A stretch of DNA of 64,000 nucleotides from Apostichopus japonicus. Taxonomy: Eukaryota; Echinodermata; Holothuroidea; Aspidochirotida; Stichopodidae. A model generated the notes under the pieces. It saw only the letters and a list, made by a program, of their open reading frames with translations. It searched no databases and was not told where the DNA came from. Position numbers and translations under genes: made by a program. This document shows positions 24,357 to 37,263 of this stretch, one piece after another. The stretch's first letter is position 1; every line of letters starts with the position of its first letter. The DNA is taken from contig NC_092579.1 in NCBI RefSeq assembly GCF_037975245.1, forward strand, positions 27,393,666 through 27,457,665, read 5' to 3'.

Positions 24357-27300
24357 GGTATAATAATATGTGTAGGACATGCAAATAAATGGCTGTTAGC
24401 ATGGATAGCAATGCAAACAAGGGCAGGTCTAGGCAGAATTGTCTATAAACAAACCATGTACATAACACATGTATATACTGTAGAATGACTAATGGTTATT
24501 AGTACAACACAGCATTAACAGAAGTCAGTATGTATAGCTCCTACTTTTAACAGGCTAGAAACTGCTGAAAGTTTCCAAAGTCCAAAGAACTTTGCTGTAG
24601 GGGGGTGTACTTTTCTAAATTACCTCAGAAGATTGAAAATAAGTAAAATAAATAACATTGAGTACAGCATCAGAGAAAGAACAATGATTTGAGGATGGAC
24701 GTTAAATGTCTGTTGGAAGTTCAAATATGAGTGAACAACTTTCTTTCTTTTTTGTAATCTTTTCTTCTTTCTATATTTTTTCCTTTTTATTTGTGGTTAT
24801 TTCTAGCAAACTTGGAAGTAACACTGTGAGCACCTATATAAAGTGAATATTGTAATGTCAGTATGGACATTTGGACATTTTTCTTTCAATAAAATGGAGA
24901 TCACGTGGCAGTTCAAGTTTTCACATTATTTCATGTAATTATGATTCAAACCCTAATGACGCACCTACCTACATGCCTGAACCTTCGTCTCCAGCTTTAA
25001 CCCAAGACGTTAACCCCAACCATCCCATCATTACTACATGTCTTCACACAAACAAAATGTTTTCTTTTATTATCATTTTATGAAATTCCCCATTGTTAAT
25101 GGACAGTTTTGCCACATGTTTATGAAAACCTCAAATCCAATGTTTGTTCTGCAGTAGGGCTCCTACTTTCAAATAGCCAGAAAATAAGACATCATTTTGC
25201 AACAAACTAGGAACTGTTCAGTGTGTCAATTATGTGTTGCTTATCGTCTGGTCGCCCACCATAACACCACCTCCCGACCCACACCTGTTCCTAGACTACA
25301 AAGCTTCCCTATCATAAGACAATAATCAGACCATTATCTCTGCACCTCAGAATTTACCACCGATAAGAGTTCTTTGGCTCCTTTTCTAAACCAAACCAAG
25401 ATCAATGTGACAACATATAATCAGGGTCGTTACCCTCCCAATATCTACAGCCCTTCTCTTTTTTTTTTTTCCATGTTTTTCTAGAGTTTGAATATTTTCA
25501 CCTTAAGGGAAAAGGGGGTTCTCCACAAAACCCACAACAATTTCTTCAGAGAGGACATTTGACAGCATGCATTCAGCACTAGCCTCTTGGTTCACCTCCT
25601 TCAATGACTAGCTCCTGCTGTGGGCATAGTAGAGGCAGTAAGCACTGCAAACCCTGCTGGAGGCCGGTGACAGAGGGCTCCATGGGGACTTAGTGTATGT
25701 ACATACCATGCAGACATGATACCCAGGTGACTGTTTTGCAACATGCATTACTGACTACATGAATGATACTAAACTTCACTCTTTGCTTTTAACCCTGTTT
25801 TTTAATAGACACGACTACATTTTACTCCACTGTCTAAATTTAGATGGCTCATATGGATGACCCACATATATATGACATTTAATGGATGATGGATACAGAT
25901 CTAACTGCACAAACTCCCCCAAAAAGACATTTTACTCAATTAAATGCATGATCTATATATTTGACTGATAGACTGTCAGTCTGAATAATAAAGGGCTTCC
26001 ATAGTTTTGAGTTTACATGGAGGCCAAAATTATAACTGGTTGCTGTAGTTCAGTGCTTCAAGATTGAATAGCCACACAGCTATCAACAATTAAACTTCAT
26101 ACCCCCACCCTGCATTCCCCCTCCCCCACCCCCCCCCCCCATGAAAATACATGCTTAGCATTCAGTATCCATTTCACCCAAGAAAACTGAGAACTAAATG
26201 TGCGGTACAAAAAGTTATATCTGTTACATTACGAAATGGATCAAATTTGACCAGATGATGACTTGCTGAGTAATCAAAATTTGGACGTTACTGGTCACCA
26301 AACAGACCAAAAAAAATGTAAATTTTACAACAAGGAAATGTCTCCATCTTTGCTGAGGCATATGACTCGATACTTTTGTCAAAATAGATACCTTTGTTAC
26401 AAATCCATTACCCTACTTTCAAGTAATTTAATTTTAGTGAAATGATACTGGTTTTCCATTTGTTTTTTTATTTCAGTTTTAGTTCAATTCTGGATACATC
26501 GTTTTTTCTTATACTGACCTTCTTTTTCATTACTTTGATCATATCTTCACACATTATATATGTAGGCATCATTTGATGATTATGATAAAGCACGCCCTAT
26601 ATTTTCAAGGTTGATTGTAATTAGAATGATTCTCCAGAAAGTTCCAAGGACTTCACCTTCATTATATTTAACTTTAACAACTGAATATATTGAAACAAAA
26701 AACAAAAAACAAAGAAAATGCTTAAAGAAAATCACCATCAATAGACATTGAACAGGGATGTTAATTGATAGTTTTATGACTGCAAGTCACGTCAATTGTG
26801 AAAATTTGCATATCATATCAAGGTAAAACCATCGGTTTCATGAATCATGTCAGATATTTGTTACTTAGAGGAGGAAAGTTCTATAAGAGGTCATCCATAC
26901 TTGTCTAGGTCTTTTCTTGACGGTTTTACTCACCTAAAAACTGATATACTGTATTTCAGACAGCATATTAGAATTTTCACAGACTAAGGTTAACAGAATT
27001 CATGATCGTTCAAGTCGTGTTCAAAGTCATACTCTTTTTCGCTATAATCGTCTATCTATTGGATCATCCTACCTGCATATTTCTTCTTTTTCATTGCTTC
27101 TTTTTTTGGGGGGGGTGGATTATAAAAAAATTACAGAGACTGAGAGTAAGGGGAATGAACATTGATGCCGTTGAACTTGTTGCAAAATGTATGTCATCAT
27201 GTTACCAACACCATCAAAATCAATTGCCCTCAAAAAACTCTACGGATAACAATGCAAACCGTGAAATATTCCAATTTGGAGTACTTCAAAGCTCAAAAGA

Positions 27301-27534
27301 AATTTGCTGAAAAGTGTGTTGCAAGTATTTTATGCTTGTGGCCATGTTAGCATAACTAACAGTTATTATGATCACTGTCCCTTTAATGATTATTGGCAAA
27401 AAGTACTTCAACAAGATGTTCAGTTTATTTATTTGCTTGTACATATTTAAATAATTTGATGAAAAGATCAATTTTGGCAAAAACTCAATTGTTGAAAAGA
27501 ACCAAACCTAAAGCAGACATACTGTAACCTCCAT
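24357..27534. other. no gene recognised
   Basis: Only simple sequence is visible: a T-rich stretch near 24745-24800, a C-rich run at 26129-26140, and an AAAAACAA cluster near 26697. Open frames are short and unremarkable. Confidence 0.5.
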
Positions 27535-27744
27535 TCAACGAGAGATGCCGTACTTCGGGTGGGTCGTCCAACTTTTTGGGAACGGACTGCTCGATGTCAC
27601 CCCACCATCGAGTTCATCAACTCTTGAGTTCCCAAGCATTTTGAAAGCATCTCTGATTTTCTGAGCAGTTCCAGACAAATCCGATTGCATTATACTGGCT
27701 TGGGGTGCAAATGGCACCAAAAGCACTTCTATCAATGTTTTACT
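27535..27744 (-). other. possible minus-strand exon (unrecognised product)
   Basis: On the minus strand a pyrimidine-rich stretch ending TTTTCATTGTAG precedes an open stretch of about 69 codons that ends at a stop. It includes KIRDAFKMLGNSRVDELDGG and SPFPKSWTTHPKYGISR. The composition is mixed and protein-like. I do not recognise it. Read from the acceptor it needs an upstream exon ending in phase 0, and the nearby candidate at 28063-28288 ends in phase 1, so the two do not join directly. It could be a terminal coding exon of an unknown gene, or chance. Confidence 0.25.
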
Positions 27745-28062
27745 CTACAATGAAAACAGGAGGGCAATCCACAGAGTTGCGTGCGTATCTCATCGCCAGC
27801 AAACACTGAAATCTTTCAAATGAACAAATTTATCATTAGCTATGCAATTTGACAATACGATTTTGGAAGTTAACATGACTACATTCTTTCGTGAAAACCT
27901 ACACTGAACAAAGAGGTCTTTGCAATTTGTTTGAGTGACATCTACCAAAGAACACCAATTTGAAACCCTTGTATTTCTAGTGAGATCTTGCCAGCACTTG
28001 CGTTGTGCAAAATGGCAGCATAATTTTCATTAAAATTCATAGCTTCATTAAAATTTACTTAC

Positions 28063-28288
28063 CTGCAAAGCTCTGCATCACACAAAGCAAAAAGACCAAG
28101 GCCCATAAGGGAGAACTGTTTCTGAAGGGGGAGAGTATGTTCCTTGCTGACACATTCAAAGTTCTCATTAGGCGTATACTCCTCTCTGTATATTGGGCTT
28201 GACAGCCCTCGCATTTTAGTTTGATAAAATTTTCCATCTTGATTCCCCGGTTGGAATTCCAATGAAGAAATAATCCTCACACACTACC
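28063..28288 (-). other. possible minus-strand first coding exon (unrecognised)
   Basis: On the minus strand a strong acceptor (TCTCTCTGTTTCTGTTTAG) precedes this segment, and a consensus donor (TTTGCAG/GTAAGTA) follows it. Inside, an ATG in good context at 28237 opens a frame to the donor in phase 1. The frame ends with a hydrophobic stretch (SPLWALVFLLCVMQSFAG) that could be a signal sequence or membrane anchor. I know no matching family. The paired splice sites are the main support; the coding status is uncertain and it might be an exon of a non-coding transcript. Confidence 0.3.
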
Positions 28289-31200
28289 CTAAACAGAAAC
28301 AGAGAGATAAAAAACAAAAACCAAGAATGAAAACTGATTGCTATAAAAAATAACCTCAGAGAGACCTGACCTGGTTTTCAGCTCCCTTCTGAAAGGGGAA
28401 TTCCACCCAGAATTATCTGTACGAATACCAATTGCCAGTATTTACACACATGTTCAGCAACCTATTTCAGAAGAGATTTGCTGACATTATGGAGTCAAAC
28501 AGGAACAAATACAAGGCAACAATTTCCCAAACTTTTGGAAATTGTGGGATGATCATAACAGTCTTACCTTACAAATTATGCAATGACACAAGCGCAAAGG
28601 AAGTCACTACTGTAGTACTATGTACAATCACTTTCTATTATTGCTAAACACAATCCAATTAAAGTTCTCCACGAGCAAAACCAATAGCAAGGAAACTAAT
28701 TATAAAAAAAAGGTTCCCCATATAACTTTTCCTGAGAAGATTTTCTGAGAATTCAGAACGAAATACGGTAGCATCCCAATCACCTCCGAAAGAAAAAAAA
28801 GAATGTACCCTGTACAGGTTAACTAATAGCGAGACACTCATTGACTTCCTGAACAACCAATCATCCTTCCTGTATTTCTAATAACCTCTTCAGTAAACAA
28901 GTAGGAACTGATCAGTATTCAACAGATGACATTCCTGTAATCCTGTTTCTTCATCTAGGGATAACTTTATCCTTCCGATGACTCAATCCAAAACTACACA
29001 TTTAAAACATGTAAAAGGAATCAAATAATCTGATTGTTCCATAATTGATACTTTATCTAGGTACTAAAACAAGATTAGAAATAAGTCATATTTGGTGTGT
29101 TTACTTTAAAGGGGTCATCAATACTTTCCATATAGTATGTGTAAATGACAGTTGGAAATGTTGTCAAAATTTAATCCCAACAGAATCGGGACCTCAAAAT
29201 TATTCCCATATATTGAGTTTGGGTTTCATCTAGCTAATTACATGTCCAAACTACTGTAGGGAAAAAAGCCTTGAAGGTAGAAATGCAAGTACATAGAAGT
29301 GCAAGGATTACTGAATGTTTGATAATTAGTGACGATTATTTGACACTGAATTATACCCCAGCTTTACCGACCATTCTGATTGGTAGTACAAGTCCCAGGG
29401 TGGACTGTCTGCTTGAGATAAGAGGGAAAAGAAGTATAGGTGGGGACCATGGTGGAGCGTAGTAAAGGACAACACACCACAAGCATGGCACAGTTTTCAA
29501 AGTTAGGAGGCAAATAATACACAAAGTAAAGCTATCACACATAGGCCTATTATTAAGAATTGGTCACCATGGCTTATGAGCTCATCTACCAATAGTGTTA
29601 AGGTCCTAAACCACTATGGTTAAACATTAACAACAGGCTACTACTAATAACAGATCTAGCTCTAAGCTTTGCCAACCTGTAATTTAGGAATAGATACTAA
29701 CTAGTTGGTTCTGCTAAAGATTTGGCTAATATTCACTTCAATTTAGGACCAGATAAGATGTTTTCAATTAAGCTTGGCATTCATTGAATGGAATGCAGTT
29801 TTGTTTGGGGGGGGGGGGGGTAGGGATAACTGTATATAACCAATTTGGCCTAGAGTTTTCAAACGTCCAAAAAATGCGATAGCCAGAGGCCAAAATGCTA
29901 TAGCCTAGGCAGATAGGCTTTGACTTGAGCTATAACTTGTTAGTTCAAACTTCAAAACTAATAGCCATGTTGAACTAGGCCACAGAGTTGGTACCAATTT
30001 GATGAACAGAAACGTAGCACCACCCCAAAAAATTATAGAAAATCATTGAGATTTGAAAATATGTCAGCAATTGGTTGGAAATTCAGTCAATTTTCTTATT
30101 GTCAAGTGTATGAACTAAATATTTTTGTCTTACCATTCATAGAAGGATTTTATAGAGTAAATGTCAGTCCTGACAGTGTAGGTAATCAGTGTTGTAAATT
30201 ATTGTATCCAAAGTATGCACAAAATTAATGGCAAGCAATCGTCACAATTATCTTGAAATATTTCCTTTCACCACAGCAGGTCACGAAAAGGACTTTGATC
30301 CCCTTTAATACAAATGGTCTAACTTAGTTGGCCTAGGCTATATTAAATTGGGCTTTATCCTTTTCAAATTAAGAATTTTCCATTTCTTTTTTATGGTCCT
30401 ATGTCTAAGAATATGCATATTTCTTCCCCAATTGCTGTGACTTAGATGGAGAAAGAGATCGGTACTTCATTTAACGAAAAATTAACGTAAAAAAAATGTA
30501 ATTACTGTGGTCTAGCTTGGTACTGTCTATGAGAAGCCTATAAGTTACTTTGGGCCTTGGTGAGGCCTAAGTTAGTAATAGTAGCCTAGGGGCCTAGCCT
30601 GCATTCCTTTCTGTAATTCAACATTAGTGTGCTGTTCCTGCACCAGACATTGTCTTAAGACGAAGAAACAATATTAGAGTTTCCAAATCAACATTACACA
30701 ACTTGCGTTTATGCACTAAGTATAAGGAAAAGTCAAGCATTCAACATTACTGGTAGACATGGGCCTCGACTATGCCTGACCCTGGCCTTCAACTTATAAG
30801 TTCTAATACAAATTGACCACTGCAATACCAATGACAAGCTGCAGACAGTCAAGAGTTTTCAGACTCAGAGCGCCAATCTGTGCAAGTGTAGCAAATAGGT
30901 AACAATAACATGCATTATTATCAGAACAAAATCAAACTATTAAAATGAACGAAGCAATACAATACCTCTTTTTTGTAACATACAATGGAAAAGTTGTCCG
31001 TTTAAACTAATAATCCATCCAATGATCATGTCATTTTGAATATATGTAAGTGAGTCCAGTAAGAAATCGCTATGTGTCTCTCAGAAATACATGTCTCGTT
31101 TGTACTCCTTTAGAACGTAATAGTTCACTCTCGTTACGGTGTGCATGTAGTGCAGTTGTACATGCGTAACGTAAACACACTTGCTGGGAGAAACTTTGAA

Positions 31201-34200
31201 AACTACACAGAGAACGGCGTGAACCAGAACAGCAATACGGTTAATCTCTAGAACTACAGAAGTCAAGCTTAGCAAATAGATGACTTACAGATATTTACTT
31301 GAGTTCATTCAATGAAAATGGGATGGAGTCTAAGTTGCTGAATCTGGCCATGCAATTGCTATAACAATGGAATTGTAGCCAGTAGCCAATCTATTACATG
31401 TTCAACTGTAGACGAAGCAACAACCGTAGCCAACAAGTTTAATTCTGGAGAACTAAATACTTATGATGAACTTTCATCCTTTCTTTTAGGGAATGCATTC
31501 ATTGTAGTCATCATTCGTTGAAATTAAACTTTTAATGTTATGCTGCATTAAATGAAAAAAATATATAGAGAAAGATTTTGAGCATCACTACTTTTCGCCT
31601 AACTTCTGTTGAGTATATGTCCAATTCTAAGGGTTCTAATGGCGTATTCATCGTAGGTACAGTCACCTATTAAATGATTTTGTGTACTGACTTATGCAAT
31701 TTCGCCTTTTAGTCTTGCATATTCTTTTAGTACAGAATAAGTGCGCTTGAAATTGAGAACAAGTACAAGTATCATATGTTACCCCTTAGTTCTGTTAATG
31801 TGATTTTGAAGCGCGTCTCTCCTTGTGCAAACACAACTACAGTCGATGTACTAATCTTGTTCGTTGTGTTATCTGTGAATACCAAAGCCACACTCTCTAC
31901 TCACCATTCACAACTTTGCGGGTTGTCTCTGAGGTGGCTTTGGCTGTCAGGATTTAATTAATATCATTTGGTCCATATTGAACGAAACGATTAGAACAAT
32001 TTACTTCTATATCCCTACATGTACATTAAGACAAGATACAGTTATGAAATTTGACAGCTAAGATCACAGCGTGCCCTGCGTGAGCTGAGACTTGAATTTC
32101 TATGTACGTTTGTAGGTTTAGTACAACAGTAAGGGAGTCATCAAATTGCTATAGCTATTATGTGATGAGTCATATAGCGAACGCTCTCCACCCAAGTCCA
32201 AAATATAGTTTTTTATTCTTTGTCATTAGCCTTTGTTATATGACTGATGACTGGCATCACGGACGGCATGCGTTTCCTGTAATTTATTCATTACAGTCAA
32301 TGTGAAAGAGAAGGAAAAGTAAGAAGGTGATTCTCGTGAGATTATCACTGTTAAGGCGGTGACCGATTGGTCTGGTCAGGAGGCATAAAAGCTTGAGGAA
32401 GTAACAAACATAACAAGATCGGTAGAAAAATAAAACCGGTCCAAAGAAAAGGCTGCAAAACACGAAAACAAAAATTAACATAACGATGAACACATAGGAT
32501 TATTGTTAGTTAATCGGCTTCTCACGTTTTCTTTTACTGAGGAAAGGAATAAGTGGAATATTGTTCTATTACTTTCTATGATAATGATAATACCCCACAT
32601 GGTAAAAGGGGCGACGGGCTCACTTACTTTCGACGCGAATACAATGTGAATTGTTGTATTGTGTACATTAGGTAAAATACTTTCATACTGTTACCTGTTA
32701 TCGACCAGTTTCTAGATATGGGTTTAAATGATACAACTACACCTCCTATCCCCCCCCCCCCCACACACACACGCACGCACACACAAACATTTTCTTTGGT
32801 AACCGGTATTGCAAGCAAATATGAAACTGCCACATATAGCCCGGAGCGTACCGTATTTTCGGTCACGTAGACCATGGTAAGGCTAAATTTGCTGTTTGCA
32901 GTGTGCGGATTTTCTTTGGTCAGGAAAATTGTTTACCCATTATTTTGGAATAATATGTAATAGATCTATATGAAATTATGTCATATCTCTGAAACCTGAA
33001 GGGAAAGAGTAAGATTTCAAATTTATGATTAATGTGTATGTTCTTAATGATTTATATAGTATGATCATTATGATAGAATTTTCTTCCATTTTTTTATCTA
33101 TCGGTAAATGTCTTATCCCACGATATTGTGGTAATTGTTCACTAAATACTAAAAGTTAACACAATGGCATACACCATACCGTCATTACACATAGGCCTAT
33201 ATATACCCATGGAGCTATCTGTTTATAGCACCATGATATACCGCAGCTGAAAGAGTAAGGACTCCTCCGTCTTCGTCCGAAGGCACGCCGAGTTCATTAG
33301 TCATTTCAGTCTAGTTCTTTACAGTACTCAGCCTCAAGTTATTGCAATTTTCTTCCACCTTTGCCCATATCTCTTTGGAAGTTAATCCAATCAGATCAAC
33401 GAACAAGAAGTGATCAAGGCGTTTGAAACTTTTTCAAGTTTTGGTGGCGGTATTGCAACTTGACAGAATGGGTTGTTACGATGTTCGGCCTCCTGCTTGG
33501 TTGGTATTTGAAGTTCCTTTTATAGTCAAGATAACCAGAATCATAAGTTCGGCTCCGGTATCGAACCATTTGAGCAATTTTTCTAAAAGATAAGGGATTC
33601 ATATTGCTCATTATTCCTCAAAGTTTGCTATATATGCTTTACTATTAAGTGTAATAAGTTCAGGATGTCCCTTACCTGTTGCAGTTGGCAAAGAATATTT
33701 CCTGTGAATCTCGGAAATCTGAAACGTTTTGAGAACAAGTGTGACCTAAACTTCACACACATGGGGGGGGGGGGGGGAGCTGGGGAGCACACAACCGTAT
33801 CACTTGACAGATATGTGATATATACTTTGGAATCTCTGCCTCTCGTGCGACTGCCAGTTCTAATATGCAGATGAGGTGTCTAGGTGACCCTAAGGTCAAG
33901 GAGCTTCTGTGACAAATACAAGTCGAGGCACATATCAATTTATTTTTGAGTTTATGCCATGCAAAGCTATAAAACCACCAGATGATATTATTCTGGCATT
34001 GGTGATAGGTCACTATCCATTGTCTCAACATGTCCTCTCCACCAACCCCATGTATATCTTGGTTGGTTTTTCCGCTTAATAATCCGATTTGATCACTAAA
34101 TGAGAACGAGATCTTCCCACGACTGTTCTTCAATGGTAAGACGGTGGTCTAAAATTGCTTCAATCGATGAGCTATTATGGATGCTTTCGTGGATTTCAAA

Positions 34201-36180
34201 TGTGGAGTCTACACCCACCCCCCCCCCCTCCCCCTAACGACTGATTTAGCTATAGGGGCATGAACCTTTATGGAACGGCCAGAGGGAAATCAAGGATTTT
34301 ATAATAAAAACAAAAATAGAGGATTTATCCTATGGTCGTTGAAGCCGACTCTCCAAAGTAAAGGTCCAGATGCTAAATAAGGTATGTATATAGCTCAGTT
34401 GAGTATAGGGGATGTATATCTTTATAACCATCTGTTTGCCAAAGAGAGGCAGGGAGGGGTTGCCGTTCAGAAACTAAATAATACCTTGCATACATTTTTA
34501 CCAGGATTCACATCCACAGTTTCGTTCGCTATACAACACTGAAAGCGTCAGAGAGTGTATTTTGAGAGATATTCGGCTTTTGTTTTAAATAAAAAGTGTT
34601 TTGTTAGTAGCCTACACATGTAACCCCGGACAGGCTATGGGAATGTATCATTGTTTGTTCGACTTTTATTCTATACTCATGTTCTACTTTATTCTTACAT
34701 TGAAGAAAACCGTGAGCCATTCTCAATCGTGAAATCGTTATTGCTTATATTCATTTGCCATTAGGAAGATATGATATTAGTTGACAAAGAAACAAATAAT
34801 GGACCGTTATAATCATTTTACTTCGAAGAGTTGAAAGAATAATGCGCCACCACACAATCGCATCAAACAGAAATGGTGGAGCTATGTCTAAATTCTTTGT
34901 CGTGATATCCAGGAGTTGTCCATCACTTCCATCGGGCTCATTCAACTTTGTCTCGGCGGTTAAGTTGGTTACTCCTGCATTCTTTAAGAGCCTTTGTATG
35001 CAAATTCGGGATTGCGACCCGTTGTTATGTCGCCCCAAAATTTTGAGGTTTGCCCAAGAATTCCAAAGAAACGAAATTGATGATGTTGTGATGATGGAAA
35101 ATTCTTAAAGATAAAGTACTTAAAAAATTGCAATCAAATCAAATTTCTCAAAGAGGATGGGATACTTCCTCCCTGTTTACCCCTATACTAGGCCCCAACA
35201 TCATCAATTGGAGGATCACCAAGGCGATGAAGGTGATAATTGGGTCCTCAATAAAAATAGTTTGAATATGAAATGTTGTTTAAAGTAACAAAACTATAGC
35301 TTGTCCGAATATGCATGCACCCATATAAGTTTTAAAGTACTGTAGCTTTATAGAGGGGATGGCCGGGATCAGGAGGGACTCAGCTCAGGGGGGAGGGGGA
35401 CCAGTTGGAATGCAAGATAAAGAATGTCCTTGAATTTTCATAACGAATTTACGGTAGATGAAGCTGTGTTAACAATTTCAGCGATTACAAATCTTGGCGA
35501 CTATCGAAAACTCACGACAGCGCAGTTGCGTTGTTTGTTTTCAATGGCCTTTTTCCAGTCGGGCCTCTGTGTACGTGTCATCGGTTTAAGGGTTAAACCA
35601 TCATATCTTTGCGGATATAAATACAACAAAATAACACCCTTATTACGTTAATGTACACTGTTATTTTACAGTATGAGCCTAACCTATACTTGCCATATAT
35701 GATTGACGCAGTTATTTTGGGATCACTATCTTAAAATAACTTTTCGTCAACCCTCTCTCAAAATTTAAAGAATAAATAAATTATTACAACCTTGCGTTCA
35801 GACCTAATTATAAAACTATTTTATTAGTGTAATAAATATGACGTCTTAACTCTTGTTTCCTTTTTTCTCAAAGACCCCAGAATTTATAATATGTCCCAGC
35901 CCCCACTTTTGGAACCATGTGCACGCCGCTCACGTGTCTACCAACCACGGTCCCAAAAGATAAGCCATTCTAAGAACTAAGGTAGTCGGTTAGAACGAAA
36001 GTAACACATATAATATAGTTTAGTAAACCTGTTTTTAACTTTACAATGACCGCTCCACTGAGTCCATATTGATCTTAGCCCTTCATTATCAACCCCAACA
36101 AATTATCATGGAAACAACCTATTAGATATTCAGGTTTGGTACATTATTGGACGAAATACTGTTTCATCCTTCATGCCACA
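28289..36180. other. no gene recognised; may include XPO6 promoter or first exon
   Basis: I see G runs at 29807-29820 and 33763-33777, a C run followed by CA repeats at 32750-32785, and no recognisable protein. Minus-strand frames near 33414-33611 and 34751-35038 look moderately protein-like, but the second starts without an ATG and neither matches anything I know. ATG/GTAAGG at 32874 and ATG/GTAAGA at 34133 are possible ends of the missing first XPO6 exon. Confidence 0.4.
32750..32785. repeat. C13 run followed by (CA)n
   Basis: Thirteen C residues pass directly into CACACACACGCACGCACACA, a compound microsatellite. Confidence 0.9.
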
Positions 36181-36188
36181 CCCTAACC

Positions 36189-36572
36189 CAGGGGGTAGGA
36201 GCCTGGGGAACTGGAGGCACGTGCCCCCACTTTTTTCCAAAATAGTAAATGTGCCCTACTGGCAAATAAAATGTGCCCCTTTGATGAAGAACTTTTTTTT
36301 GGATATCTTAAGCCTTTTTAATTTTAATGTTTTAATATTTTATTTTTTAATTATTTATGTTTAGTCTGTACATGCTATTTTTAAAATGGCATCCCATATC
36401 TTTTTGTGGCACGGTTAACCATAAACAATCCCAATAAATAAAAAATCATATATATTTAAGTGATATGGCCGGTGTGTATCGGTTTAAAGCATAACGAGTT
36501 GTGGTTGTGGAATGAGAAAGTGCCACTCTGATGTTGTGCCCCCCCCCACTTTTTCGAAGCTTCGTACCCCTG
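36189..36572 (+). mobile_element. hAT-type non-autonomous element 1 (384 bp)
   Basis: The left end CAGGGGGTAGGAGCCTGGGG and the right end, which reads inward CAGGGGTACGAAGCTTCG, are imperfect inverted repeats starting CAGGGG as in many hAT elements. They are flanked by CCCTAACC on the left (36181-36188) and CCCCAACC on the right (36573-36580), an 8-bp target duplication with one mismatch. The interior carries GGCACGTGCCCCCAC and AATGTGCCC, shared with element 2, which begins 43 bases later. No transposase frame is present. Confidence 0.7.
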
Positions 36573-36614
36573 CCCCAACCCCAGTCATAGCCCGTCGGAG
36601 TTACAAGTGGTGGG

Positions 36615-37263
36615 CAAGGGCGGCGGAACCGGGGGGCACAGGGGGCACGTGCCCCCCCCACTTTTCCTCAGGTTAAAAATGTGCCCTTTTTTTACATAAA
36701 AATTGAGGTGTCTCAAGTTAGCAAGAGGCCAGGGAACCAGAATGAACACTCGGGAAGGGCCGTTTCCGGCCATCTGAGGGGTTTGTAAAACCAAAATTTT
36801 TCTTGTACGCTTCGCGCCAAACCGATGGTGGCGCTCCGCTCAGATAGTCGTGCATACAACTTTGCAAATCCTGGCTACGCCCCTGACTTCTAATGAATTG
36901 CTGTGGGTCAAACTCAAAGCTATTTCGAATGGAAAAATTTGTTAACATATTAACAAGAAATAAACTCTAATTCGGAAGATTCCTACATTAGCAACTAGCA
37001 AGATTTCACCTCATTTTGTCTCAAAAGAAAACTTGTTCCTTGTTTCCCAATTTGCACATTGGATATTGCAGTGCTAGTATGCATATTTTCCTTGAGGGGG
37101 GGGGGGGGGGCGTTGATGGAGTGATGTGTATACGCAAATAAGATAATACAATAAGAGTTATAAAGGGTACTAAATATAAGGCTGCATCAGTCCAATCGAA
37201 TTTCTGCAAAGTGCCCTTTGATGTCGGTGCCCCCCCAGATTAAAAGTGCTTCCGCCGCCCTTG
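36615..37263 (+). mobile_element. hAT-type non-autonomous element 2 (649 bp)
   Basis: The ends are perfect 14-bp inverted repeats: CAAGGGCGGCGGAA at 36615-36628 and its reverse complement at 37250-37263. They are flanked by identical 8-bp direct repeats GTGGTGGG (36607-36614 and 37264-37271). An 8-bp target duplication with CAnGG-type ends is diagnostic of the hAT superfamily. The interior has no transposase frame. It contains a G15 run (37096-37110) and, at 36871-36885, CTGGCTACGCCCCTG, which looks like the end of another hAT element. Confidence 0.85.

Noticed and set aside
34751-35108. Overlapping minus- and plus-strand frames of about 90 codons
   Set aside because: The minus-strand frame has no ATG at its beginning, neither product resembles a known family, and no paired splice signals were evident.
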